From positions 8,496,501-8,560,500 of the forward strand of contig NC_088313.1 in the NCBI RefSeq assembly GCF_910592395.1: a DNA stretch of 64,000 bases, read 5' to 3'. Below the pieces are notes generated by a model, which worked only from the letters and a program-made list of their open reading frames with translations, ran no database searches and was not told the DNA's origin. A program made the translations under genes and the position numbers. The first letter of the stretch is position 1, and every line of letters starts with the position of its first letter. Source of the stretch: Lineus longissimus (taxonomy: Eukaryota; Nemertea; Pilidiophora; Heteronemertea; Lineidae). Of this stretch, positions 24,201 to 34,224 are shown piece after piece.

Positions 24201-27200
24201 GAGCAACGCACCATTAAACCCTAATGCGGGAAGAACAGAGTGGCTCGGAAGGGATCTAGTCTCGTGTCCTGCACTCTATACAACCACAACGCCACCGAGC
24301 TTCAGGTTACAACTAAAGTGACAACGTGCTTTAAATTATTTCACAACAGAATGATTTCGATGTCACAATTTCAAGCCGACTTGAATAACACTTTATCCAC
24401 TATTGCAGCGATGACGACACCTGGTGGCGGTACAGAAAAGCAATCCACAAGAAAATGATGCGTCCCAAGAGTGTGAACGAATATGGCGAGCAGTTAGATC
24501 AGGTGATGGTGGACTTGGTTGAGCATATCAAACGTGTAAAAACGAAGGGAGACGGTATTTTCGTGCCAAATCTTGCCAATGAATTCTACAGGTGGGGCAT
24601 GGAAGGTACGTGACATCGTCAACCTTGATATATTATCCAATGGCGTTTTACAGTTTTAAAGTCAAACTCAACGGTTAATTGGCAAAATCGGCCAAAAGTG
24701 TATATCCTCTAAAGTGTATTTATGGTACACGCGGTGTCCCACACGGTCCTTTGAATAGCCCGTGCCATATCTACCAGGTGTGTGTGTTATGCAGAATAGC
24801 AGCTTTAGCATGTTTGATGAGGTATATAAAAGTAACAGAGATTCCGCCGCTATCAATCGAGACCTGTTTGGCCCAATGATTTCGTGACACTTCTCATTAT
24901 GCTTAGAGAGGAACATTTTCAGGAAACAAGTTAACCACCAAGTAGGCAATTAAATTAACTTTAAAAGAAAAAGGAAAATCGCCATCCCCACAATAATCAC
25001 ACTGAAAAAATTTTCAGGAAATAAAAACCCTTACCTTTAGGTGTTTGATAGTTTTCTGAAAAATTTTTTTTTACTTGAGCTCGAAACCTTTTTTTAGGAC
25101 TGCAGATTGATGCCAACTTTTTTCAGCTGCATGCGTTGTTCTATTTGAGAAGCGTTTCGGATGCTTAGAGGAAAAAGTAAATGCCCAATCGCAGAGGTTT
25201 ATTGATAGTATCGAGAAGATGTTTCTGACCTCTATGCCTCTCTACAATATGCTCAGGCTTCACAAGATGTTTAACACAAAGACGTATCGCAATCACAATG
25301 ATGCCTGGAATGGCATATTCGAAATCGGTGAGTAGAATAGTGAATTGATGAAGCTAGTTCTGTCTGACAAGGCGAGTGTGTAGTCTTTGGCTAAACATCG
25401 TGGTGTTCCCCACTCTTTAAGTTATACCCAAGAGTGATATCGCCTTATGAACATGATAATTTCGTTTCTTTCCAAGTTCCCTGTACAATATATGCGGTAC
25501 GAAACAAACGAAACATTCTGGTTTGCATCTTTTACGTGATCTTTAATCAAAATATTACAAGTCTTGTGGAAAATAAATATTGAGAAACAAAACAAGATCT
25601 TAAATACGAATCTTAACACAGTCTTAGCTACATTTTTTTTACCCATGTAGCCGAATTCTATTATAGTAACCTTTGGTTCACTAGGACAAATATCATAGTA
25701 ATAACATGGTCATCTGGGGGAGAGGCTGGCTGGGATGATGATGATGATGCACATGATAAACGGAGAACATTGCATTCCAGCATTAATAATCTGCTTCGCA
25801 ATATGTCTGACACTTCTGAAATGCTATTTCGGATACATTTTAAACATATTGTATATGCTAAGATTATTGCAGGTAGCGCAACAGTGTAAGACGTGTTATA
25901 TTTCCTTTAGGCTACTTTTTTCAGCAAATAAAACAATTCGGAGCAAGATGATCGAACTGGAGCGGTCGCGGTCTGCGGATGAGGATGAGGAGATGAAAGG
26001 AGGCGTACTTTCCTATCTCTTGGCGAAAAAAGAACTCACCTTTGATGCCATAGTGGCTAATGTAACAGAACTTATGTTAGCCGGCGTTGACACAGTATGT
26101 ACCAGAGAACGAAAATATGATTAGTAGCTATAGTTCATGCTGCATCAGGACGGTAAGAACTCAAGGAAGATAATCACGGGCTAATGTGGCAGAAGACATA
26201 TTGGGTGCGTTGATACACTAAGTACCAGAGGAAGGAAATAATATAATTTGCTTACAGGCTTATTTGACTAGCCTGAGCTCATAGCGCGTTGAATCGGTAA
26301 GGATTCGAAGAAGGTAATCACGTTTGATTATTGGCTAATGTGACAGAGCTCATGTTGGTTGGCATTGATATGTCTCAAAGACTTCGCATATATTAAATGT
26401 TGGCATCACGAAACTTGGTGATCACACTCTCGCAGCTGGGTCATGTGCTTTCAGGGTTTCTGGTGTCAATATTGGGAAACGATCATGGATGTTGCCCATG
26501 TATTACCGACTCCTGCTAAAGGGTATACAAGGCATATCAAGAAAAACAAGGAAATGGGTTATTAGTATGGGATTATTCCTCACATAATTATTTTGATTAT
26601 TTGAAATATGTTGACTTTGGAATACGCCAGTCTATGAAGTTCGAAGTAAGTATATAAAACATTATCCAGAGTAGAAGTTAATAGATAAAACATTGTCACT
26701 TAGTAGAAAAGCATCTGAAGGAGAAAATGATTTGCTAACATGGCGTTGACTTTATGAACACTTGACTTCATAAACACTTAAAGTCATAAAGTCAAGAAAA
26801 GTCATCAGAAGCATTTTTCAAAAATAAAAAGATCCTTTTTTTCTTTTTCCTCTTCCCCGATACCAAAAATGCTACATGCAATTCTTTCAGACAGATCAAA
26901 TCACATATATTATGGGGTGCGATGTCGTGTTGATCGTCTCCGTGATCATTGAAATAAAATCCATCACCTTACGTAGAGCAGATCAGATACCTAGCATCAT
27001 CACAATGAATGCAAGTTGTGAGCTCCATACAGTCGTGTCGACAATTCCATTTTCGTTTTTACAGACATCCAACTCTCTTTGCTTTGCTGTGCACCTTCTG
27101 ACAAAAAATCCACATACCAAAGACAAGCTCTATAATGAGGTTCGACACGTGGTTGGCGATCGGTCGGCCACAACGGACGACCTTCAAAGCATGCCGTATC

Positions 27201-29520
27201 TGCGAGCTGTGGTCAAAGAAACGTTGAGGTATGTGCATCGGGGCAGTTGTGACCCAGGCTAAATCTTCTGTAGATTTAGTACTTCAATACTGTAGATTTA
27301 GTACTTCAATACTCATTTTTTAAAGTGTGGTTGTATTAATTGTAAATGGAAAATCGTTTTTATTATGCCATATGCGTTAACCTGCTTCGACGACATTCGC
27401 CCATCAAGTCTATATGTTTGGATTTCTCTCTGGGTATCATCTTCCTTTCATTCACACCCAAGTCCTACACGTCGGATGTTCTGATCCTGTAGGTTTAGCA
27501 GTGTGCGCGCAGTCATCACATGATCTGGTCGATCCCTCCCATCCTGCGGGATAGCATGGGAGGACCAGTAATGAGAAGTCCACGAGTACACAAGTACCAG
27601 TTCTGGTGATAATTGGACAGTAGAAGATGATAAACAAATAACATTGTGTGAAATATTCTCAAAATTGTTTTTAATATTGTGAATATTGTAACATTGTTAT
27701 TGATATTTTAATATTCACTCAAGATCACCAAAGGTAAAGGTGGTGAAATACTATGTCATGTTTCTAATACAATGTACTTTTCTGTTTGTACTCCAGATAT
27801 TACCCAGTAGTATTCCTCAATGTACGTGAAACAAGAGTGCCGATAACGCTTGGTGAATACCGTGTAGACGCAGGGGTAAGTAAAATGAAACTTTGTTGTA
27901 CTCGAGTGACATTCCTTGTTGCACGGGAGCCCTCCGCGCCACATTCGTGTCCTCGAACACGTGCATCCCTACGGCAGTTCATCATTCAAAGTGCTGTGTC
28001 TTCGAGAGTACAATGTAGAAGCACGTGACTCACTCCAGGTGCCGCCATCTACCTTTTTCAAATCTAAATTTAACTTGCCGGGCTACGACATGGTTCGTTA
28101 ATGTCAACGGTGTTACTTTTATAAATAACTGTGTATAAATGCGTTCACAACTGAAATCTTTCAAGCCTGTCTTGTGCTGTTTCACAGGTCATAGTCGCAT
28201 CCAACATATATGCAATGTGTCGTGACCCCAATACTTATAAAGACCCAGAGAGTTTCATTCCTGAGCGTTGGCTCCGGGGAAGTGGCGATAACATCAATCC
28301 GTTCGCAGCGATGCCATTTGGTCACGGTGTGAGGAGTTGTATTGGCAGAAGGTTCGCGGAGCTGGAACTTTATCTTGCTCTTATTAAGGTAAGGCATCAG
28401 TGAGCCAGAGAACAAACTTCTGATATTTCTGGACGGCGCAATGTAAGCGTCCGACCAGAAAATGCCTCAAAGCAATCCGCTGAAACCTTTTTTGGTGTTT
28501 ACATTTCTTGGTGTTTCCTGTCATTGCTTTTGAACGCATAAGTAGATCAGATCGACTCGTTTTTCTCGGTTCCCCCTATAATTGAAATGTCGTGGTCTGT
28601 CTTTTGCGTTGAACACTGAAAAACGGGGCACTACCGAAACGTTACACCGGTACACAATAGTATCATTTATCTCAGGTGGGTACTTACTCGTGGCGAGATT
28701 CTCGAGTGATACACGATTTTCTTTTAAGATAACGAAATGCATTAAATACTACTAGGAAAGTACGAGTTTTCTTGTTGATAGTATAGCGGTGGCATCATTC
28801 CTACCAGCCAAGGCTAGGGGGAATTCCCTTTAGTTCCATCAGTGGAGTGATGGTCGTACACTGGCGGCCCCTGGTTGGTCGTCATTTATTTTCCTTTGTC
28901 AAAGAAGGATTGCAAAAGCGCCATACTTCGGGGATAGGAATCAATCATTAAAATTATTTATGATTTTGATAATCTTGTTATTACTGTAAGAGGAACAATG
29001 ACCCTCTTGCGAACTACGTTTGGAGATAGTAAGTAAGTAGTAAAACTACTTAAATAATGTAAGTAGTAAAAACTACTTACTTAATCTACACACATTTTAC
29101 ATGTAAACAAGGAACTCCATCTTCCCTCTCTTGACCATGTACAGTCCAAATCACAATTGACATCCCTTGGCGTCAGGGGCGCGCTGTCGAGCGCATAGGA
29201 CGCGCCGAGTTCGCACATAATTTACGCGAAACATAGAGATAAGCGCCTCACTGGTGCGTCATTAGCTCCCAACTCGTTCGTACGTTGCGCGTCACTGACA
29301 AAAAGCAGGACGGATCAATTGTGATTTTGACTGTACACTACACCACCATTAATCTTTTACCATTTTAAGAATCGTCCCTTATACATGTTAAAATTTCTTT
29401 CAGATATTACAACATTTTGACTTGAAGCCACATGGAGACATGTCACAGCTGAAGCCGTTTAACCGAACTATACTCTCGCCTGGTAAGATTGTGCCCGTCG
29501 AGTTTCACGACCGAATGTGA
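21225..29520 (+). CDS. Mitochondrial-clan cytochrome P450, nine exons, apparently intact
   Basis: Exons are 21225-21449, 23365-23558, 24409-24605, 25127-25327, 25925-26094, 27065-27228, 27797-27875, 28188-28388 and 29404-29520. All junctions are GT/AG and the phases agree, giving 515 residues and a TGA stop. The Arg-rich start with a WRELPGPP stretch near residue 42 looks like a mitochondrial presequence. The C-helix WWRYR, the I-helix AGVDT (325-329), ExxR (381-384, split by intron 6), PERW (435-438) and the haem loop FGHGVRSCIG with Cys461 are all present. Arg residues just after the haem Cys (GRRFAELE) are typical of adrenodoxin-dependent P450s, which hydroxylate sterols or related lipids in mitochondria. 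The subfamily and substrate cannot be told from this. An AG just upstream (about 21202) hints at a 5' UTR exon. Confidence 0.92.
22112..23202 (+). pseudogene. Class A (rhodopsin-like) GPCR pseudogene within P450 intron 1
   Basis: An intronless receptor can be followed through at least four reading frames. An N-terminal segment with NxT sites begins near 22112. TM1-TM2 (22206-22390) carry a GT-x-x-N motif in TM1. A TM3-end motif VERWISV (E/DRY equivalent) is near 22505-22530. TM4-TM5 lie at 22590-22840. TM6-TM7 lie at 22910-23130, with a N-x-x-L-Y in TM7 and a short basic tail. A stop near 22208 and several frameshifts rule out a single product. It is on the same strand as the host P450 gene and wholly inside its first intron. 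The lack of introns suits either retroposition or an ancestrally intronless receptor. Confidence 0.75.
26150..26390 (+). repeat. Decayed copies of the end of P450 exon 5 in intron 5
   Basis: Two stretches (about 26165-26245 and 26310-26385) resemble the end of exon 5 and its donor side (26050-26115). They share GCTAATGTNNCAGA, a GTTGN-x-TTGA core and the AAGTACCAGAG/ACCAGAGAAC tail. Both are broken by stops and would not splice sensibly. They look like old tandem duplications of the I-helix exon end. Confidence 0.55.
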
Positions 29521-29954
29521 ACCGTCAACAATGCATAATTCAGTTAAGACTCTGTCGAAAATAATTGGAACTCAATAACACAGTCATGGAAATATCAATA
29601 GACAGTCTGTCCATGTAACATATTGACTTGAACATACAAATGTTTTAGGCACTGTAGCACACGCAGGTAAAGAGCCTTCTGGAAGAAGATCAACATTCTG
29701 GATTCTAGGAGCCTGATATGAGATGGAGTTCTGCAAGCGTTTCAATGTCAAGTCTGATTAGAATAGTGTTTTATGACCGCGGTTTTCCTACTTGCCTATC
29801 TTGCCAGCGGTATTTGGTTGTCTAATCAAGATCGATCGGATAGACCGAAAATGCACTGTAGATTCCGAGGCATCGATGATATTTCTTGTAATTTAAGGTC
29901 TACCCGAGCGACCCTAAAGCGAATTTCGTACGAGCAATACAATACCTTTACCGC
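29521..29954. other. Non-coding stretch downstream of the P450 gene
   Basis: This would contain the 3' UTR of the P450 gene. I see no canonical AATAAA close to the stop codon and no other gene. Confidence 0.4.
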
Positions 29955-30605
29955 CCCTCAGTCAATAATCTGACTTCTGGGAGGCTGTGGTAATTTAGTA
30001 CCAGTAGCTGAAGTGCCTTTGCCTTTGCCAGGCTTCGATTCTACACGTAATGCCTTTTCAGCGAATTTCTTTTCGGTCATGTTCTTTGCTTCATGGCGGG
30101 CGGTTTCATGAGTTCGTGCTAGGATTATCGTTTTCTCCAACGTTTACTTATCTTGGCCTAGCAGTTTGACCCTTAGGTCATCGTACCTGCATTTTTCTAC
30201 CACATGGTCCCGTAGGAGATCATTCTCCGATGTCCCGTTGTCACAGGAACGAACGAGGTCACGCAATGCAGTGATATACTGATCGATCGTTTCTTTCGGA
30301 CCCTGTGCCCGCTGTCGGAACCGATATCTTTCCGCGATTACATTTTTCTTTGGCATGAAATACGCTTGCAATGCCGCCTTCGCATTGGTATACGTGTTCT
30401 TCTCTCCGGGGAGCGTGGTAAATATGCGTTGAACCAAAGCCCCAATACAATGAAGCAAGGTTGCCCTACAGATTTTATCATCCTTGGCATCCAACCCGGA
30501 GGCAACTTCGTATATCTCGAAGGCCTCTACCCACTGCTGCCACTCAGTGGCCTGATCTGAAGCGTTTATATTCAGCGGTTCTGGTGCTTTCAAATGTTCA
30601 GCCAT
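29955..30605 (-). pseudogene. Ty3/Gypsy gag fragment
   Basis: The minus strand opens with an ATG at 30605. It encodes about 150 residues of Gypsy capsid-type gag (W-x-x-W-x-E-x-F-E-I-Y near the start, a Y-F-x-P-K-K-N-V motif, then I-D-Q-Y-I-T-A-L-R). A frame change near 30140 leads into a basic, Lys/Pro-rich segment ending at a stop near 29958. No zinc knuckle, protease or pol follows. The region upstream (30606-31039) should hold the leader and LTR, but I cannot define ends there. Confidence 0.75.
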
Positions 30606-31039
30606 GCTTATGCATTAAATACACAGTCAATGTACAGCAGTGGTCTATGTGATGGGTCTGGATCAGCACTTTTCAAAGTTCGTTTTCTTGGTTTTCAAAA
30701 GTTCATCATGCCCAAAAATACCTCGTATCGGTTACGTAAGTTCTTATATCCCATCCTCGTCGCCGTATGTTGTATCGTAGACTTTGTAGAGAGTTGATGA
30801 AGACGGATTTAATAGTGTATAACAATAACGTGATTGGTTATATTTATCATTCCACTTCCGGTCTCTCGGTCTCACTTTACAGTCGCATGATAGTACATAC
30901 ATACAGTGGTCTCACTAAGCAGTTGCGTGGTACTACACAGCATGCTACATGTTGGCCGAAACGTCGGTTGTGCGAAACCCCTTTAATGGCATTTGATCAC
31001 TGTTGAATTTAGATTGTGAAATAATTCGAACGGGTGTAC

Positions 31040-31408
31040 TCAAACTCTAACGCTCTCTGATCTGTAGATCTCTATCGTATTCAATAAACCACGCTTTTTA
31101 ACAAAATTTATAAGATTGCCATACGAATCTGTTGAGAGAAAGGGACAATACTTGCAACTGAATACAAGAGTTTTTTCCTTCATGCATGCCGAAACGATAT
31201 TACCACATTTTATTTCAATTACGCCATTGCCCAGTTGTCGGCAAAGAATCCGCTGATAAGCTACATCCCAGAAGTAATTGGCTAAACCAGTTGCCCCAAT
31301 CCAGCTCCCACTCTCCACAGTATCTTCCATGTAATTGTGCCTGTTCCTGAAAACAATAACATCAATACGCTCTTCAATGGCGATGACGTCACCGCTATTT
31401 GTCATCAC
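31040..31408 (-). CDS. Orphan ORF of 122 codons, unrecognised
   Basis: The ORF is open from an ATG at 31408 to a stop at 31040. The composition is not obviously low-complexity: a few Cys (CGNIVSAC, CKYC) and a GVIEIKC stretch that faintly recalls nuclease folds with an E-x-K pair. No intron signals or neighbours support a function. It may be a fragment of a mobile element or chance. Bases 31409-31885 show nothing more. Confidence 0.25.
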   Translation of the reverse strand: MMTNSGDVIAIEERIDVIVFRNRHNYMEDTVESGSWIGATGLANYFWDVAYQRILCRQLGNGVIEIKCGNIVSACMKEKTLVFSCKYCPFLSTDSYGNLINFVKKRGLLNTIEIYRSESVRV

Positions 31409-31885
31409 TAATTTAACCCCTCCGAGCGTGACGGGCCTGTGGGCTGGATCACAGCCCGCGGCTTCGTTACAGTCCGAATTTTATCCAAACGACACTCTAT
31501 ATGATATTGATCCGATCAGTAATTGCTTCGCAAAGAAGTTTAAATAAAAATCTTACCATCTAGCTAAATTGGAGTTGTATGGGCAACACAACAGCCAAGA
31601 TAAAGCAATCCACTTATCTGCCACTACACGGCCTAAAAGGAGCAGACTAACACGACATGCAGTCTTCATGCTATTAAGCCTATGTTAACTAACTTTCTCA
31701 TAAAATCCTCGTATAAAGAACTAATCGAGGTAAATAGGTCAATTTATCATACATTTTGTACACCCATGTTTACGACGCTGCCTTCACCCCGTATTTGCAC
31801 CCATTCAAGTCGCTTGGTCAACAGTCTTCAACGTGTCTAAGCGTGAACATTGATTGCGTTCTCATATTAATGGTCTCACTAGCCA

Positions 31886-32460
31886 TAAGGCACCTATTCC
31901 ATAGAGGTATACGGTATACTACACTATACGCGAACAATGGCTTCACAAAGGGTGCATGACCATGAAACTATTGTTCACGTATAGTATAGTATAGGGTATA
32001 GCTCTGTGGAATAGGTGCCTCAGGCACCTTCTCCATAGAGCTATACCCTATACTATACTATACGCGAACAATAGTTTCATGGTCATGCACCCTTTGTGAA
32101 GCCATTGTTCGCGTATAGTGTAGTATAGGGTATAGCTCTATGGAGAAGGTGCCTTAGGCACCTTCCCCATAGAGGTATACGCGTATAGTGTAGTATAGGG
32201 TATAGCTCTATGGAGAAGGTGCCTTAGGCACCTTCCCCATAGAGGTATACGGTATACTACACTATACGCGAACAATGGCTTCACAAAGGGTGCATGACCA
32301 TGAAACTATTGTTCGCGTATAGTATAGTATAGGGTATAGCTCTATGGAATAGGTGCCTTAGGCACCTATTCCATAGAGGGTGCATGACCATGAAACTATT
32401 GTTCGCGTATAGTATAGTATAGTATAGTATAGGGTATAGCTCTATGGAGAAGGTGCCTTA
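31886..32460. mobile_element. Array of five joined hairpin (MITE-like) units
   Basis: Each unit begins GGCACC and ends GGTGCC and is itself an imperfect palindrome (TATACGCGAACAAT...ATTGTTCGCGTATA). The units are A 31889-32020, B 32023-32153 (flipped), C 32157-32223 (centre deleted), D 32227-32357 and E 32361-32457 (left arm deleted). They are joined through CTTAGGC-type links. The outer ends are TA AGGCACC and GGTGCCT TA, compatible with a TA target. No coding sequence. Confidence 0.85.
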
Positions 32461-34224
32461 CGGTTGACCCCTCCGGGCGTGACGTCAGACTTGCCCCTCA
32501 CGAAAAAAGTAAATAGTACTTGGAGCATGACAGGCCAATTCAGAACCATGGAAACGGCATGCGTCTGAAGAACTATATTTGAAGGGGGGGGACAAAACGG
32601 ACCTCGTTCCCACTGGTCAGTTTTGACGAACTAAACACACACCAGGCTTTTCGACTCTCGGTGCGGGTTAAGATTATTGGACTTCATTGGCACGTATCAA
32701 TCAATTCTTTTGTCACAATCAGTCAATTTGATACAACGGTACAGGACCATGACGTCCGCTCATTTCTCAAATAGCCAAATGGCACACTAGAGTAGTCTGG
32801 TTACTCTAAGATGGCACGTACGCGGATGAACAATATTAGGTTGCTAGCAAAGCATCTAGTTGCCAACAATTTATCGTGCTTGATTTTAACTAGACAAGTC
32901 AAGGGAACAAGAACGCACGGGTTGTTTGAGCATTTTGATTGGCTCCGGGCATTATCCAGGCCTGCTTATAATGGCTTGACTTGGATTGAATCGTCAGATT
33001 ATGCTGCGGAAACTAATTAAAATAACTTTCACTTTATGACATTCTTGTCTCTTTCACTTCATGTAAGCAAACTTTTCATTACGATTTTTGAACACTTATA
33101 TCACCAGCCCTTTTATGAATTTCTGTGGCTAATTTTTACTTTCACGAAACGTCACATTTAAGACTTGAAATAAAATTCCTGTCATTGATTAAGATATCCA
33201 GGTAACTACTTGATAGATTGCATCGTGTCTAAAAGGATGATCCGTAATCAGTTTGTCAGACGTACAAAGGCATGCCTTCACGTAAATTCTAAACCTGTCG
33301 TCTAGGTAATTCAATGCACTATTGCTTTGTGTTTGCTGTAAATTTATACATGTTGTAGTTAGAGATTATGCTGCGGAGACTAATTAAAGTAGCTTTCACT
33401 ACATGGCATTCTTGTCTCCTTCACTTTAGACTTTCAGACTTATAATACTTCGGTAAATCAGATTCCGCAAACTGCAGCTGGAAAAGAACGAGCATTTAGG
33501 AAATAGTGCCATAAATGCAATGCCCGCATATACCTCGTCAGCCAGCGCAAAATATTTTGGTTTTAAGAAATGGAAGACATATGGTTTGTTCAACTTACAA
33601 TATTTCATTTGCATGTTAGATCACAAATTCCGCGCTTTTCTCATAATTCTCAGTGAACGTTTTATTGTGTTTCTTGTACAAGTCAAATAGTAAGAATCTT
33701 TAGAAGAATCTTGTTAAGAATATGAAACTTAATAATTATATAGATACGAAACCAAATATGATCTTAACTGATACTTTTATTAGAAACCAATAGGTTTTTT
33801 ACCTGCGATTGGATCAGAGCAGCAAGGTTTTTATTTTTCGAAGATTTTTTACCAAGAATCTTACCAGAATTTTGGAACGAATGCACATGCACATTTCGTG
33901 TACACGAAAATATTAAGATCTTATTTAAACTTAATACCATTAGGCCCGCGAGGGGGCGCTGAAGCGGCCACTGCCGGGGGCCTAATTTTCTATACGCTAC
34001 CAAAATAGTGCGCATAAAATCCCTCAAAATCTCTTTGTTGTTGGAGAAAGACTTGACATGCAATGTGACAACCGTTTTTGAATTTTTGGAATAAAAAAAG
34101 CCACAATAAGTCTTTTAGTTTCGTGGATGAGGGAATTCATCACATTCAGATTGAAATGGAGGCTAATTCAAGCAGGGACGGAACGACGTCGATATAAATA
34201 GGTGTACCCTCTCATGAGAGAATA
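32461..34224. other. Non-coding stretch with one 68-bp direct repeat
   Basis: The sequence at 32997-33064 (TTATGCTGCGGAAACTAATTAAA and onward) recurs at 33366-33433 with a few changes. No gene is recognisable. The small ORFs lack family features. Confidence 0.45.

Noticed and set aside
29021-29095. AGTAGT/ACTACT inverted repeat
   Set aside because: Low-complexity short-period sequence; dyad symmetry is expected by chance.
31040-31408. YqaJ-like nuclease
   Set aside because: Only a short E-x-K-like stretch matches, and the other conserved motifs could not be placed.
31886-32460. CRISPR-like array
   Set aside because: The units are palindromic MITE-like hairpins of uneven length in both orientations. 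There are no unique spacers, and the DNA is animal.
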